A stretch of 64,000 nt of DNA, taken from CAWFFV01 sp963814985. Lineage in GTDB: Bacteria > Chloroflexota > Ktedonobacteria > Ktedonobacterales > Ktedonobacteraceae. Position numbers and translations under genes: made by a program. The DNA lies in assembly GCA_963814985.1 (NCBI GenBank), contig CAWFFV010000001.1:62001-126000 (forward strand), in the 5' to 3' direction. The first letter of the stretch is position 1; each line of letters opens with the position of its first letter. Below are positions 36,039 through 46,913 of this stretch, piece by piece. A model generated the notes under the pieces. It had not been told where the DNA came from. It made no database searches and was given only the letters and a program-made list of their open reading frames with translations.

Positions 36039-36636
36039 ATGACAACAAGTTCCAATGCGGCAGGTCCTCCACCTCGTTCATATACAGATTACTATACTGC
36101 TCTCTATCAAGCAGCACTCACAATCTCATCTAGTCTGGAACTAGATCAAGTCTTGCAAAGCGTTGTCATGAGTATTACAGAGGCAATGCAAGTCAAGGCG
36201 TGTGGTCCTCCGTTTACTTGATCGCAATACCGGTCAGTTACGCCTAAGCGCAGTCTGTGGATTGAGTGGAAGTTACCTGTCTAAAGGGCCAGTCGATATA
36301 GTACATAGCCCGATTGATAGTGAGGCGCTACGTGGCTCACCCGTCTTTATTCCCGATGTGAGGGTGGATCCTCGCTTCCAATATCAAGAAGCTGCCAAAC
36401 AAGAAGGTCTTGTCTCTGTACTCTGTATACCATTAGAAGCACGTGGTGATGCTATCGGCGTCATGCGCGTTTATACCAATAAACCGGCCACATTTCACGC
36501 AGATGATATTCAGTTTCTCTCTGTGCTTGCCAGCCTTGCTGCGCTTGCTATTGAGAACGCTCGCCTCTACGAAAATATCAAAAACTCGTATCATGGTGTG
36601 GTAGATGCATTTTGGGGCACTCACACCACTCCGTAA
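36039..36636 (+). CDS. GAF domain protein, frameshifted
   Basis: ATG 36039 follows GGGAG. The first part (YTDYYTALYQAALTISSSLELDQVL) is the usual helix before a GAF domain. Near 36200 the frame changes from VKACG to VLRLLDRNTGQL, and the rest of the GAF domain follows (LRGSPVFIPDVRVDPRF, LCIPLEARGDAIGVMRVY, FHADDIQFLSVLASLAALAIENARLYE). Corrected length is about 198 residues. It consists of a GAF sensor only, with no kinase or output domain, so its output is unknown. An extended -10 TGGTACAAT is at 35960-35968. Confidence 0.8.
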
Positions 36637-36655
36637 TCGTAGGAACGCTATAACC

Positions 36656-36715
36656 GTAGGGGAATGTTTTACCAGCCATTGCTAGATATTACGGGCTTGT
36701 AAACCGCGCCCCTAC
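36656..36715. repeat. REP-like inverted repeat at the end of the DUF711 gene
   Basis: GTAGGGGAATGTTTTAC (36656-36672) and GTAAACCGCGCCCCTAC (36699-36715) form an imperfect inverted pair. The right part encodes the last residues of the DUF711 protein, so the repeat has contributed coding sequence and a stop codon. Confidence 0.55.
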
Positions 36716-37904
36716 CCACGTACTTCTCACCACCGTATTCGTTAAATAAGGTGAGGTAAATGTTGTATACTCTCCCGCAGATTTGCCAGGAACGGGGAAA
36801 AGGCGAGCCGAAAGGGGTTTTTGCAGACGCAGCGCCAGGGTTGCGACATCCAGCAAAAGGTGTCCAATTACCTCATCTGAGATATCACCAGGAAGCGGGA
36901 TCGTATCCAATCCACTTCCGCAAACTGCTGAGTACAAAAGCAACTGATGGACACTCACAAGTTCTTCTTCCCAGCATCGTCCCAGACCACTATCCTCCAA
37001 CACAGGCAACATTAACCCACAATAACCACAGGTGGGTAATCCTGTACTCTTCAATGCAGCAGTAAGCGCGGCAGCAACGGCCAGAGTACCAAAAGATCCG
37101 ACTGGCCCGTAACCGCACAGTTCCATGGCAGTAGCAATGCTATCAGTACCCAATGGGGCCGGCGAGAGATCAATTCCACCAAAGAGTAGAGCGCTTTCTT
37201 GTGCAAATTCCTGTCCCAGGGCCACTATGGGCGTAGCACGTTCAATCAGAGCCTCTCTTACCCATTGTGTGATATCCGCAAGGTTGCGTGCATGAACAGC
37301 ACCAGAAGGGTGTGTTTGCAGGGCTTCTGTGATGATATTTGCCCCCTGGATACCCAGAGATAGACTGGCTGGCCCGCTATGATAGGCCGATGGAAAGAAG
37401 GGACAACCAGCTGCAACACAGGCAAGCATGGCAAAACGAAAATTGCCGAAAACCTTCCGCTGTCTCCCGTGCCAATCTCTGCATCACATGCGCAGTTGGT
37501 ACAGTAGCCTCAATGCGGAGACCATGTTCTGGTGTGGCAATCTGCACAGTAGCGCTAAGCGCACTGGTGGGAATCAGGAGATCAGCAATCAGTTCAATGC
37601 GATCCAGGGGAACATCTGGACGTGCCACCTGAAGTGTTCCCAATGAGCAGAAGTTTAGTTCGGCATCATCGAGCATTTGCTGGAGTTCTTTCACATAAGC
37701 AGCAATAGCAACTGGTGACCACGAGACAAGATCGTCAAAGATAGGACGGGTGGAGAGTCGTACGGTCTGTACCTCATAGCCAGCCTCACTATAACGTGTT
37801 GCAGCACGTCGCAGAAGCACGCTGGCTCCCTGTATGACGGTTACAGGGATAGGGTGGCATTCAGCGATACCCAGTGTAATAGTACGCACAGGTGGTTTGG
37901 ACAT
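36689..37904 (-). CDS. DUF711 family protein, frameshifted
   Basis: Starts at 37904 with MSKPPVRTITLGI. The C-terminal part has the family motifs FFPSAYHSG, FGGIDLSPAPLG, CGYCGLMLPVLEDSGLG and LYSAVCGSGLDTIPLPGDIS. The frame changes near 37420, just before FFPSAYHSG. Corrected length is about 405 residues, normal for DUF711 (related to UPF0210). The fold is like anaerobic ribonucleotide reductase or PFL enzymes; function is unknown. The last codons come from the repeat at 36699. Transcribed away from the Dna2-like gene. Confidence 0.82.
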
Positions 37905-38040
37905 GGATAATCCTTCTTTTCACCTCTTGACGAATTTCTGGCTCTACCGTACACTGCACTCAGCAACATCAATGGGAGTCTGTTCCACGCTACAAGCCAC
38001 CCTGCCCACTCCAATGGCAGAAATATGGAGAGCATATCTC

Positions 38041-41000
38041 ATGGTAACACACAATGTCAGCAGTCAAGAAGAGACAAAACGCGAATGTTTTCTTTGTACG
38101 CTTGACTCCAAACACCCTTGCCACGAGGCACAGCTTGAGGGACGCATTGTAGCCGCACAAGAACGCTCCATAGATGGTGCTCGAACACCAAGTATTCTCC
38201 TCGATACAGGAACTTCGCGTGTCGAGATCCAACTCGAAGATCGATATTACCGCAGCCTTATCAAAGAACTCAAGGCCAGAGGAAATGTCATCGGTACACA
38301 TCATCTCACGCTCCGTGTCTATCATCTACCCAATCCTCCTACTCTTGTTGAGTACAAGGGTCATGTCAGACAGTGTTATACGAGCAATGCTTATACTCTG
38401 GCTGTCCTGGCTCCCGATACACTTCTCAATATTACCGACCTGAATCAGGCCGAGTACTGTCCCCGGCAATATATCTTGCGCCGCCTTAGCCCTTCGTCAG
38501 TATCAGCGGCAACAATACGTGGGAATCTGGTCCATTACTGTTTCAAAGAACTGCTCAAGGAACACGATAGAAACAGATCACATGCAGAGGAGGAAACACC
38601 ATTAACAAGTCTTCATCGGCATCTGGAGCAGGCTCTCCATCTCAATAATATCGATCTGGCACTTGCCCACATCTCGGTTGAGGGTATTCGCGCCGAAGTA
38701 ATTCCACATCTTGAAAGCCTGGCCCGCTGGTTTGAGAGAGAGCGCACTACATTGTGGGATATGCCAGCTATGCATGCGGATGAGCATAGCGAGAAGGGAG
38801 AGCGCAATCAGGTCCGTGCAGAGACCTTTCTTCTGGCTCCGGAAATTGGCTTGCGCGGCCGCCTTGACCTGTTCTGGCAACAATCTGATCGGCAACGCAT
38901 CCTGGAACTGAAGACCGGTGGAGCTTCTAGAGACCTGCCCAAACGTGAGCATCTCTGGCAAGTTTACGGGTATCATGCGCTTTTGACAGTACGCCGCGAC
39001 TCGAAGATGAAAAAGGCGCTTGCCACCTTACTCTACAGTGGTACACCCGGTCACGCAGAGTCTTTTGGTATTCGTGCCACCATCCGCGAGGTCCAGCGCG
39101 TCAATGAAACGCGTAATACGCTGGTTCTTAGTCAGGTGACTGGTATTCCACCCACCCCACCAGGGTCATCACGCTGCACCAGATGTGCCATGCTAAACCA
39201 GTGCCAGAGTGTTTCATCTCTCCTGCAATGGCAGCCACCCGAACCCGATCCTCATGCCCAATATCAAGGCGTAACAGAATCGAACATTATCGTACCACAA
39301 CAGGCAGATACACAACCATCATCGATGAACATATCCGAAAATCGTGACTTCTTTGCAAAATACTATAGACTATTACAAATAGAGGGGCACGCCGGTGAAC
39401 AACAACAGGCACTCCTCTGGAAAATGCCCGTGGAGGAACGTATTGAACGAGGAACGGCCATCGGTGATCTGGAAATTCAAGGCGAACCAGCTGAAGACAA
39501 GGATGGATGGAAACAAACGTTCCGTTGTAACAACACATCAGAGCTGCGCGAGGGAGACGAAATTCTCCTGAGCAACGGCAATCCTATCACCAAAGAGGTC
39601 GTATCAGGAACCATTCTTAAGATAAGTTCCGAGCATGTGGCCGTCTGGACACGTGAACTTATTACCCATCCCACGTTAGTAGATCGCTACGATAACGATC
39701 TGGTACATGTGCGTACATTGCAAAATCTTCTACGCTGGCTCCAACCTGAACCCCACTTACCCCATTTACGCGATCTGGTAGCCGGCAAAGTTCGACCGCG
39801 CTTCATTGAAAAGAGTAGCATATCACGAGCTGACTTTAACATCGAACAAAATCTCGCTGTTGAACGCGCTATGCAAATGCAAGATTATCTACTCATCCAT
39901 GGCCCTCCTGGTACAGGCAAAACCAGCGTGATTGCAGAGATTGTTAAGCGCCTGACCCAACAGGGTCAACGGGTCATGCTTGCCGCCTTTACCAATCAAG
40001 CGGTTGATAATATGCTCAAACGCATCGATCAAGAAGGCTTTCATGATTACCTGCGTCTTGGACAGGAACGCAGTGTAGACATACTTGTCAGACATCGGCT
40101 TTTAAAAGCACTGGTAGAGACACACCTGCACAGCCGCCAAGAAGGACTGGAAACACAGGAGAATTCTTATGAAGTTGTGCGTGATATCCTACGAACAATG
40201 CCCGTAGTCGCCAGTACGACAGCAACCTGGTCATCGGATAAGTACTCTCCCCTACAAGCCAATAGCGGGATCGTCCGAGAGGATACAGGCCTCTACTTTG
40301 ACGTTGCCATCATCGATGAGGCCGGACAACTGACCGTTCCTGCTATTCTTGGAGCACTCCGCTTTGCCAAACGCTTTATTCTAGTGGGCGACGAAAAACA
40401 GCTCCCACCCCTGGTCCTCAGCAAAGAAGCAGCAGAAGAAGGCCTTGCGGACTCTCTTTTCAGTTACCTGAAGCGCCTGGATGATGACTATACGAATAAT
40501 CATCCTATGACGATTAGTTCATGCGTCCCTTTGCGTACTCAGTACCGCATGAATAAGTGGATCTCCAACTTTTCCTCCACCGTGTTTTACAATAAACAAC
40601 TGCTTGCTCATCCAGCGGTTGCCAATCGCAAATTAGTTTTTTCCTCGCTAAAGCGTGCAGCACATCAGGGTAATACGGCAATAGCCAGAGCTATCGAGCC
40701 GACCCTCCCACTGGTATTTCTGGATGTACGTGATGAATCCCCAAATGCAGAGTTAAAGATTAGCAATGCAGAGGCGCGTGCAGTACGTGATGTGGTAGCG
40801 GGATTGCTCGCGCAGGGCATTGAACAGCGAGCGATTGGCATTATCGCTCCCTATCGTGCCCAGGTTGCAAATATACGCCGACATCTCCTCAGTAGTGATC
40901 CTACATACAATTGGCAAGCGCTACCGTCCGAATTCACCTTTGAGTGTTGACACTGTTGACCGTTTCCAGGGAGGTGAACGCTCGGTCATTATTATCTCGT

Positions 41001-41278
41001 TTGCCACGACCAGTGAACCAGCCATAGAGAGTCAGCGACGCGAATTCCTTACCAACCCCAACCGCCTGAATGTGGCCCTCACACGTGCTCAACGTAAGTT
41101 AATCCTGGTGGGATGTGCTCCTGCCCTTGAAAGTCTGCCAACGTTCAGTCGATTGATTACCTATTGTCGAAGCATGAAGACGTTGATTCCGTATGAGGAT
41201 TTGCGGCAGATTGGGGATCAGCGCATTTTCTCAGAACAGAATCAGACCGGGCATTCCTCCAAGGCAGGAAGTGGCTGA
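38041..41278 (+). CDS. Dna2-like protein: Cas4-type Fe-S nuclease fused to SF1 helicase, frameshifted
   Basis: ATG 38041 is chosen because GGAGAG precedes it; the frame is open further upstream but without family sequence. The N-terminal PD-(D/E)XK nuclease of Cas4/Dna2 type has Cys in EYCPRQYILRR (about residue 139), GRLDLFW, ELKTGG, QVYGYHA and the cluster RCTRCAMLNQC (about 377-387); these four Cys normally hold a 4Fe-4S cluster. The SF1 helicase follows: Walker A GPPGTGKTSV, motif II IIDEAGQL, and IAPYRAQV. The frame breaks near 40935; the last motifs (VDTVDRFQGGE, NVALTRAQRK) continue in another frame to 41278. Likely acts in DNA end processing or repair. Confidence 0.87.
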
Positions 41279-41709
41279 GTTGCTTTACTGGGCACGGGAA
41301 ATGGTCTTTTGAAGGAGAAAGCGCGCAGGGTCTCTCCGTGGGTGCGCAGATGGGCCAGACGTTCTTTGGCTTCTTCGACGCTGGGAATGTGGCCTTGTGG
41401 AATCCACCAGAGAGCCATATGGGGACCGTCGAAGCGTTTAAACCATTGGCGACGCCGTTTCAAGAACTGAGCATGATCACCGGCATAGACATAACTGGAA
41501 AGGTCCTGTAGCGAGGCCCATACGGAGATATTGATAAGAATAAGGCTATCTTCGAATGGAAAGACATCTTCCTCCAGTCTCCATATAAAGCCAGAATGAC
41601 AGTCGGCAAGAGCATTGATTTCGTCTATTCCGGTGGCAAATCCGGACATCAGAGGATCAGTGAGGGGCGCTATCATACGAGAAGCATTAACCTGCGCAAG
41701 ATGATACAC
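41242..41709 (-). CDS. DUF3291 family protein
   Basis: GTG 41709 with GGAGA eight bases upstream gives a 155-residue protein that begins VYHLAQVNASR, the usual DUF3291 start. Conserved parts are SGFIWRLE, ISVWASLQDLSSYVY and the final WWIPQGHIPSVEEAKERLAHL. The family is dimeric alpha-beta-barrel-like and of unknown function, perhaps related to antibiotic-biosynthesis monooxygenase folds. Its end overlaps the end of the Dna2-like gene by 37 bases on the opposite strand. Confidence 0.8.
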   Translation of the reverse strand: MYHLAQVNASRMIAPLTDPLMSGFATGIDEINALADCHSGFIWRLEEDVFPFEDSLILINISVWASLQDLSSYVYAGDHAQFLKRRRQWFKRFDGPHMALWWIPQGHIPSVEEAKERLAHLRTHGETLRAFSFKRPFPVPSKATQPLPALEECPV

Positions 41710-41928
41710 TATCTGGTCTCCTTTTGAGTGACTCGACGAGTTCTTAGCATATGTTAGAGTGTAACAGATTGCCCTATCGTGTATCAATCGATAAATATAA
41801 ATAAGTAATAAAAAAAATACTCAGAAGGGGTGGGGTTTTCAGGAGATTAGAACATTTGCTTCAAGCTCAGAGTGACCAGGAAGATGGATGTGGGTGCTTT
41901 CACATCCATCCAGCCAAAACCCATCGGA

Positions 41929-42849
41929 CTATGCTGTTTGGGCTACGCTCTCTGTCTGTTTTACATCGTGTGCAGTACGCTGGAGAGACGCTTTTGGCCA
42001 GCACGCAAGTGCCATGACTATAAGCAAGAGTCCCGTATTGAAATCGGTTGCCGCACCTGTGAAGAGCTGGCCAAGGGCTTCAGCTCCATACCAGACGACG
42101 ACGCTGACCACAAGAGAGGCGATCAGGACGGGGCGTAAGCGCTCTTCCTTGACAACAACTAGAGCAAGACCCAGGCCCAGGCAAACCACGATAAGCACAA
42201 TGTTTAGCGGAATCTCGATATTGGCCGTAGCACCTGAGAGTGCTTTCAGGACCGGGTCCAGCAGGAATCCGTTGATCCAGCCCTGACCAACCAGACCGCT
42301 TATTCCCTGGGAGATCTGGCCTGACTGCCACCAGTACGACTGAAGTTGGAGCAGTGCTGACAAGAACCAGAAGCCTGCAAGGACCCAACGAAATGCTGAA
42401 CGCGGGATCAGACCATTCTCATTCTCCTCCGCTCGTGGGTAGATCAGGAGGCCCAGGAGTGGGTAGAGCAGCACAGCCGCCTGGCGCACCAGTCAGAAAA
42501 CCAGCCTGTCCAGTAAACAGCATACTCATTCCCTCACCACCATACCAGACGATGAGTGCCCAAATAATGGAGGCGATCACTGCCGCTCGTACCCAGAGTC
42601 CGTAAGCAGAATAATACCAAGAACGATCTGGACCACCGCAATCATAAGATTGACCAGTACGAGGTGGTGTGTGGTAACAGCGATGATCCATTGCAGGCTG
42701 GCCGCAACTGGCGCTGGCTGATTCTGCACGGTTGGTGCCATGATGCCGTTCACCAGGTTCATAGTGAACATCGACGGTTGCAACTGAAGAAGTCCAACAA
42801 TGAGCCATAACAGTCCGATAATCTGGCGTAAGCGTTCCGAGAGTAGCAT
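41929..42849 (-). CDS. Internally duplicated polytopic membrane protein, frameshifted
   Basis: The first half starts at ATG 42849 and the second half ends at 41929. Both contain the same pattern: a segment with LLQLQ, a middle NIVLIV/NLMIAV segment, then IAS..VWYG.E...LFTG (WYGGEGMSMLFTG and WYGAEALGQLFTG). Together they give about eight membrane segments. Frames change near 42590 and near 42470. The duplication is evident, but I cannot name the family; a quinone- or DoxX-like fold is possible. Confidence 0.65.
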
Positions 42850-43010
42850 GAAGGGGTCTCATCCTTTCAAAGTTGTGACTACAGGATCGACAATACCACT
42901 TGTCCTTCGAGAGTATATAATGGATTATATGCCTTGCCTATTAGGGTAATCCCTATTTTTTCCTGTAGGGTGCTGACCTGACTATGATAAAGATGCCATG
43001 AGTCATCCCG

Positions 43011-43165
43011 GTAATTCTTCAGGTTCCCTTTCTCTGATTCCTCAGCGCCTACGGCGCTTCGCAGGTCATTTTATATGGGTTGCGGAGTTTGCGGCGCAAA
43101 CTCCGCAACCCATATAAAACGAGAGCGAGCCACCACAGGTGGTGGTAGGGAACCTGAAGAGTTAC
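43011..43165. repeat. Cloverleaf palindromic element, copy m (complete, type example)
   Basis: The clearest copy. Outer arms GTAATTCTTCAGGTTCCCT (43011-43029) and AGGGAACCTGAAGAGTTAC (43147-43165) pair over 19 positions with one mismatch. Inside are side hairpin A AGCGCC-TAC-GGCGCT (43044-43058), a central palindrome with perfect 25-base arms (43069-43093 / 43095-43119), and side hairpin C CCACC-ACA-GGTGG (43130-43142). One strand could fold into a four-way junction. Confidence 0.93.
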
Positions 43166-43203
43166 TAGAAAAGCTTGAAATACTTGTGCAGAGAACAGGA
43201 AAA

Positions 43204-43782
43204 TCAAGATCGATGGATTGATTTCTGTGCACCCAAACACAATCCTTGCTGGATACACACTACCGCTTGTTGTAAGTTCTGCATAACGAGGAATGGCCCA
43301 TTAGCTTCATGACAGTGGTTGCGCAACTGGTCTGCTCCCAACCCTGTTAACACCAGGATACTCTGAATGCCAACGGCCAGCCCTGTACATATATCGGAGA
43401 TACTATCCCCCACAAAGACTGCGTCGGTCAGGTCCAGGCACAATTCATCTCGTGCTCGCAGCAACATACCAGGCTGTGGCTTGCGACAGGCACATTGTGC
43501 ATCTTTTGCATGAGGACAATAGTAGACTTTTTCAATGGAGCCGCCCACCTGCGCGACCTGTGCCACCATCTGACGATGAATTTGCTCAATGGCTTCGACC
43601 GCAATGGTTCCACGTGCCACGCCAGCCTGATTTGTACAGACCACCACGCGATGCCCTGTTTGTGTGAGGCTGGCAATAGCTTCACATGCTCCCGGTAAGA
43701 AGCGAAACTTGTCCCAGTTCTTTACATAATCTGGTCGGTTCTCATTGATCACGCCATCTCGATCAAGAAAAACTGTTGTCAC
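43204..43782 (-). CDS. gmhB: D-glycero-D-manno-heptose-1,7-bisphosphate 7-phosphatase (HAD family)
   Basis: A 192-residue HAD phosphatase of the HisB/GmhB type. Motif I is FLDRDGVINEN, with the nucleophile and acid Asp; CTNQAGVARG holds motif II. The zinc loop is CPHAKDAQCACRKPQPGML and motif IV VGDSISDI. GTG 43782 follows GGAG by seven bases. GmhB makes heptose-1-phosphate for cell-surface glycans. In a monoderm it may instead act on a related sugar phosphate. A diverged copy of its last 100 bases is present at 46786. Confidence 0.87.
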   Translation of the reverse strand: MTTVFLDRDGVINENRPDYVKNWDKFRFLPGACEAIASLTQTGHRVVVCTNQAGVARGTIAVEAIEQIHRQMVAQVAQVGGSIEKVYYCPHAKDAQCACRKPQPGMLLRARDELCLDLTDAVFVGDSISDICTGLAVGIQSILVLTGLGADQLRNHCHEANGPFLVMQNLQQAVVCIQQGLCLGAQKSIHRS

Positions 43783-44040
43783 ACAAACACTCCAAGCGAT
43801 AGAGGAAGAGGAAAAATGAAGAGGTTATATTACCCGATCAAAGCATAAAGTACAAAATTGCTCTCGTCAAGCCAAATGGTGTGTTTGGTGGGACGTGATT
43901 TAATTCACACACCCGCCCCCCATATTCCACACACATTGATACATTGACACGTTATTCAGGCAAACAGTACAATAAATTCTGTCTATGCAAACGTATATTA
44001 ATAATGATCGAGCAATCATTTAGTAATTGGGGAGGTTACA

Positions 44041-44463
44041 ATGGACCCGGCGGTACTCACTCATCAGGTAATGGATGCTCTCACACCTGTTATGCCCTAT
44101 GTAACCAATGCAGGAACTGCCATAGCAACAAAGCTTGGCGAAGATGTCTACCAAAAAGGCAAGGATGTCTATGACGCCATCCGTACACGCTTTGCCAAAG
44201 AACCAGATGGCAAGGCGGGTAAAGCCCTACAAGCGTTCGTCAATGATCCCGATCTTGCCGGGAGCGTCGAAATTAAATTGCTACGGCTCGTTCAATCTGA
44301 TCCAGCTTTTGCGGATCTACTCCGTCAGGTTTTACAGAAGCATACAGGGCCACGGCAGGTAATTGATCTCAGTGATCGCGCGTCTGCCCGTAGAAATGAG
44401 ATGAAAAATACCCAGGGACAGGGGTTTCAAGGAATTAGGGCCAGCGGGAGATGCTGCTGCTGA
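44041..44463 (+). CDS. Small helical protein preceding the STAND ATPase
   Basis: A 140-residue protein from ATG 44041 behind GGGGAGG. The sequence is largely helical: MDALTPVMPYVTNAGTAIATKL, a Lys-rich stretch, then RLVQSDPAFADLLRQVLQ. Small proteins of this composition often precede STAND ATPases in multicellular bacteria. It ends in GRCCC, 55 bases before the ATPase, which suggests an operon and a function as its partner or effector-associated domain. No precise family named. Confidence 0.65.
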   Translation: MDPAVLTHQVMDALTPVMPYVTNAGTAIATKLGEDVYQKGKDVYDAIRTRFAKEPDGKAGKALQAFVNDPDLAGSVEIKLLRLVQSDPAFADLLRQVLQKHTGPRQVIDLSDRASARRNEMKNTQGQGFQGIRASGRCCC

Positions 44464-44518
44464 AGACAATAAATTCACCATCTCCAATGAATAATGTCTC
44501 ACTAAGAGGTGTACTGCT

Positions 44519-46807
44519 ATGGCTCCGTTGCGGTTTGTGGGGCGTGAGCACGAGTTGCAATGCTATCAGAATTTGCTGAAGACATCGTCTCCCTGGGTTA
44601 TGGTTATCACAGGGCAGGGAGGCAATGGCAAAAGCACGCTCCTGCGTCGGTTCGCGGAACAGACTCCTCATGATATCGCTATGGTCATCAAACTGGATTT
44701 TATCCACAGCGAGCTATGCGTTGATGCACTTGCGGTGTTGGAAGAACTTGCCGAGCAGTTGAAGCACTACTGTAGCAAACCATCAAACCAATCATTCCGT
44801 GAAACGTTAGCATGGGGACGACGCGAACTCGCTACGGCAAAACATATGAGCGAGACGATTATTGCCAGTGATAGCGCAACGGTCACGGGAAATCAGTTGA
44901 TGATGCAGGGCGTAACCATTGAGCAGCGTCGGCAGGTACGAGCATCGGTCAGAAAGATGCTCTTTGAGATGATGGACACGTTGCGTGTTTTGCGCGTTGT
45001 GCTTATGCTTGATACCTGTGAACGGCTGCAAGAGTCAGAAAAGTCTGGTATGAGTGAGATCGGCGAGTGGGTAATGAATGACTTGCTTCCAGGCTTACAG
45101 ACGCGTTTACAGCGGAGGCAGCGCCAATGTTTGGCGGTCATCGCCAGCCGTGTCCATCCTCATTTGGAGGCCATTGATGAGTTAGAGAGACAACACGTTG
45201 CGTTGCCTATGCTAGATGAGCCTGCGGTGGATACATACTTACAAAGTGCTGGCATGAGTGACATTGCCTTGCGTCAGCACGTCTATAAATTGACACATGG
45301 GCATGCTTTATGTGTTTCTATCATTGCCACCATCTGGAGGGAGCATGGGGAGCAGTCCATTACAGTAGCAGATCTGCCTCTCCTCAAAGAACATTTCACT
45401 GAGCGAGCTCTCTTGAAATTTGTGGGAGAACGTATCCTTGATAAATATCTGAAGTCCCCATTTCGTGAGCTGACACGCTATGGCGTCCTCTTGCGTAGTT
45501 TCAACTGGCCTATGCTAAAGGCTGTCTTTGCTGATGTCCTGCCAGAGTCGGAGACCTCTGAACGCTTTCAGCAACTACTCCGTTATCCCTACGTCGGGTC
45601 TTTGGGCAAGCATCGCTATGCCTTCCACGATCTGCTGCGTGAAATCCAGGCAGTAGAGATACGTGAGCAGGAGCCGCCACAGTGGGAACAGTATCATCGC
45701 AAAGCTCTGGGGTATCTCGCTAAAGAAGCCCCCAACTTGCCGGACAGGTATTATCATGCTATTGCCCTGGATCAAGACCAGGGAATGACAGAGTGGTGGG
45801 ATGCTATACAAAGAGCATACATTTGTGATGAGTGGGAAGAGTTTGGGGCTTTATTGCTGGTGGCACAGGATAAGACACTAAAACTGACACCCGGAAATCA
45901 GGCAAAATGCTTTCAGTGGCAGGGACTTTTCCATCACAAAAGATATCATATGCCAGCCACCTTGCAGTCCTATGAGCAAGCCTTGGGCCTCTTTCGCCAG
46001 GTCGGTTCCACCTTAGGTGAGGCCAATGTCCTCAAAGCCATCGGCGATGTCCAGCAGTTCCGTCATGAAAGCGATGCTGCTTTACTCTCCTATCAGCAAG
46101 CTCTGGACCTCTTTCGCCAGATCGGATATAGACTTGGTGAGGCCAATGTCCTCCAAGCTATTGGCGATCTCCAGCAGTTCCGCGATGAAAGAGATGCTGC
46201 TTTGCTCTCCTATCAGCAAGCTTTGGACCTCTTTCGTCAGGTCGGGTTCAAAGTTAGGTGAGGCCAATGTCCTCAAAGCTATCGGCGATCTCCAGCAGTT
46301 CCACTATGAGAGAGCATGCTGCCTTGCTTTCCTATCAGCAAGCTTTGGACCTCTTTCGTCAGATGTCGGTTCAAATTTAGGTGAGGCCAATACCTCAAAG
46401 CTATCGGCGATCTCCAGCAGTTCCGCAAGGATCGACCGGCTGCCTTGCTCTCCTATCAGCAAGCTCTCGACCTCTTTCGCCAGGTCGGTTCCACCTTAGG
46501 TGAGGCCAATTGTTACCTTGCTCAAGGACAAATAGCCTTTCAGCAGAAGAAGTATCCAGCGGCTCTAAACTTGCATACAGATGCTTACCAACTTTACCAG
46601 CATATTCAGGATGGCTATAGTCAGGCACGCTTGTTATACTATCGTTCCCTGGTACATGAGGCAATGGAGAAAAGGGGACTTGCTATTATTGATGTCGAGA
46701 AGGCTCTGGCTATTGCTCAAACGCTTGATCTACCCTTTTTTGTCCTCATGCAGAGACGCTTGAAAATTGAGGGACCTGGACCAGGAAAATCAAAATCGAT
46801 AGATTGA
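44519..46807 (+). CDS. STAND ATPase with near-identical TPR array, frame broken in the repeats
   Basis: ATG 44519 follows GAGG. The N-terminus has RFVGREHEL and Walker A ITGQGGNGKSTLL (about residues 35-47), typical for AP-ATPase/STAND sensors; VVLMLDTCERL is a likely Walker B. A winged-helix-like region leads to 40-residue TPR units (SYQQALDLFRQ..LGEANVLQAIGDLQQFRDERDAALL split over repeats) encoded by 120-base units from 45961. The frame is lost near 46255 and recovered from 46445 to 46807. Such proteins are signal-dependent switches, some in phage defence. Defence here is inference. Confidence 0.8.
45961..46500 (+). repeat. 120-base tandem repeat encoding TPR units
   Basis: About four and a half units of 120 bases (45961, 46081, 46201, 46322 and 46441), each containing CTCTCCTATCAGCAAGCT and GGTGAGGCCAATGTCC. 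Units are highly similar at DNA level, which points to recent amplification. Units 3 and 4 have lengths that are not multiples of three and break the frame. Confidence 0.85.
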
Positions 46808-46893
46808 TTTTTGTATATCCAGGCGCAATCCTTGCGGGATACACTCCACAGCTTGTTAAGTCCTGGCGTGACGGGGAATGGCCCCTATGTCAA
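46786..46893 (-). pseudogene. Diverged duplicate of the 3' end of gmhB
   Basis: The sequence from AGGAAAATCAAAATCGAT to GGGGAATGGCCC aligns to 43196-43305, the 3' end of gmhB, in the same orientation with about four of five bases equal and a two-base gap. It would encode the last 30 or so residues of a GmhB paralogue. The rest of that gene is absent. Confidence 0.65.
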
Positions 46894-46913
46894 CCTTCAA
46901 TGGGAACACATGA

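Noticed and set aside
41818..41850. ACTCAGAAGGGGTGG as another second-type element
   Set aside because: Only a short resemblance to the left end of copy b; no right end is visible.
43196..46893. gmhB end duplicates as attL/attR of a genomic island
   Set aside because: The intact gene lies on the inner side of the repeat with its 5' part between the copies, which does not fit integration at a 3' end, and no integrase is present.
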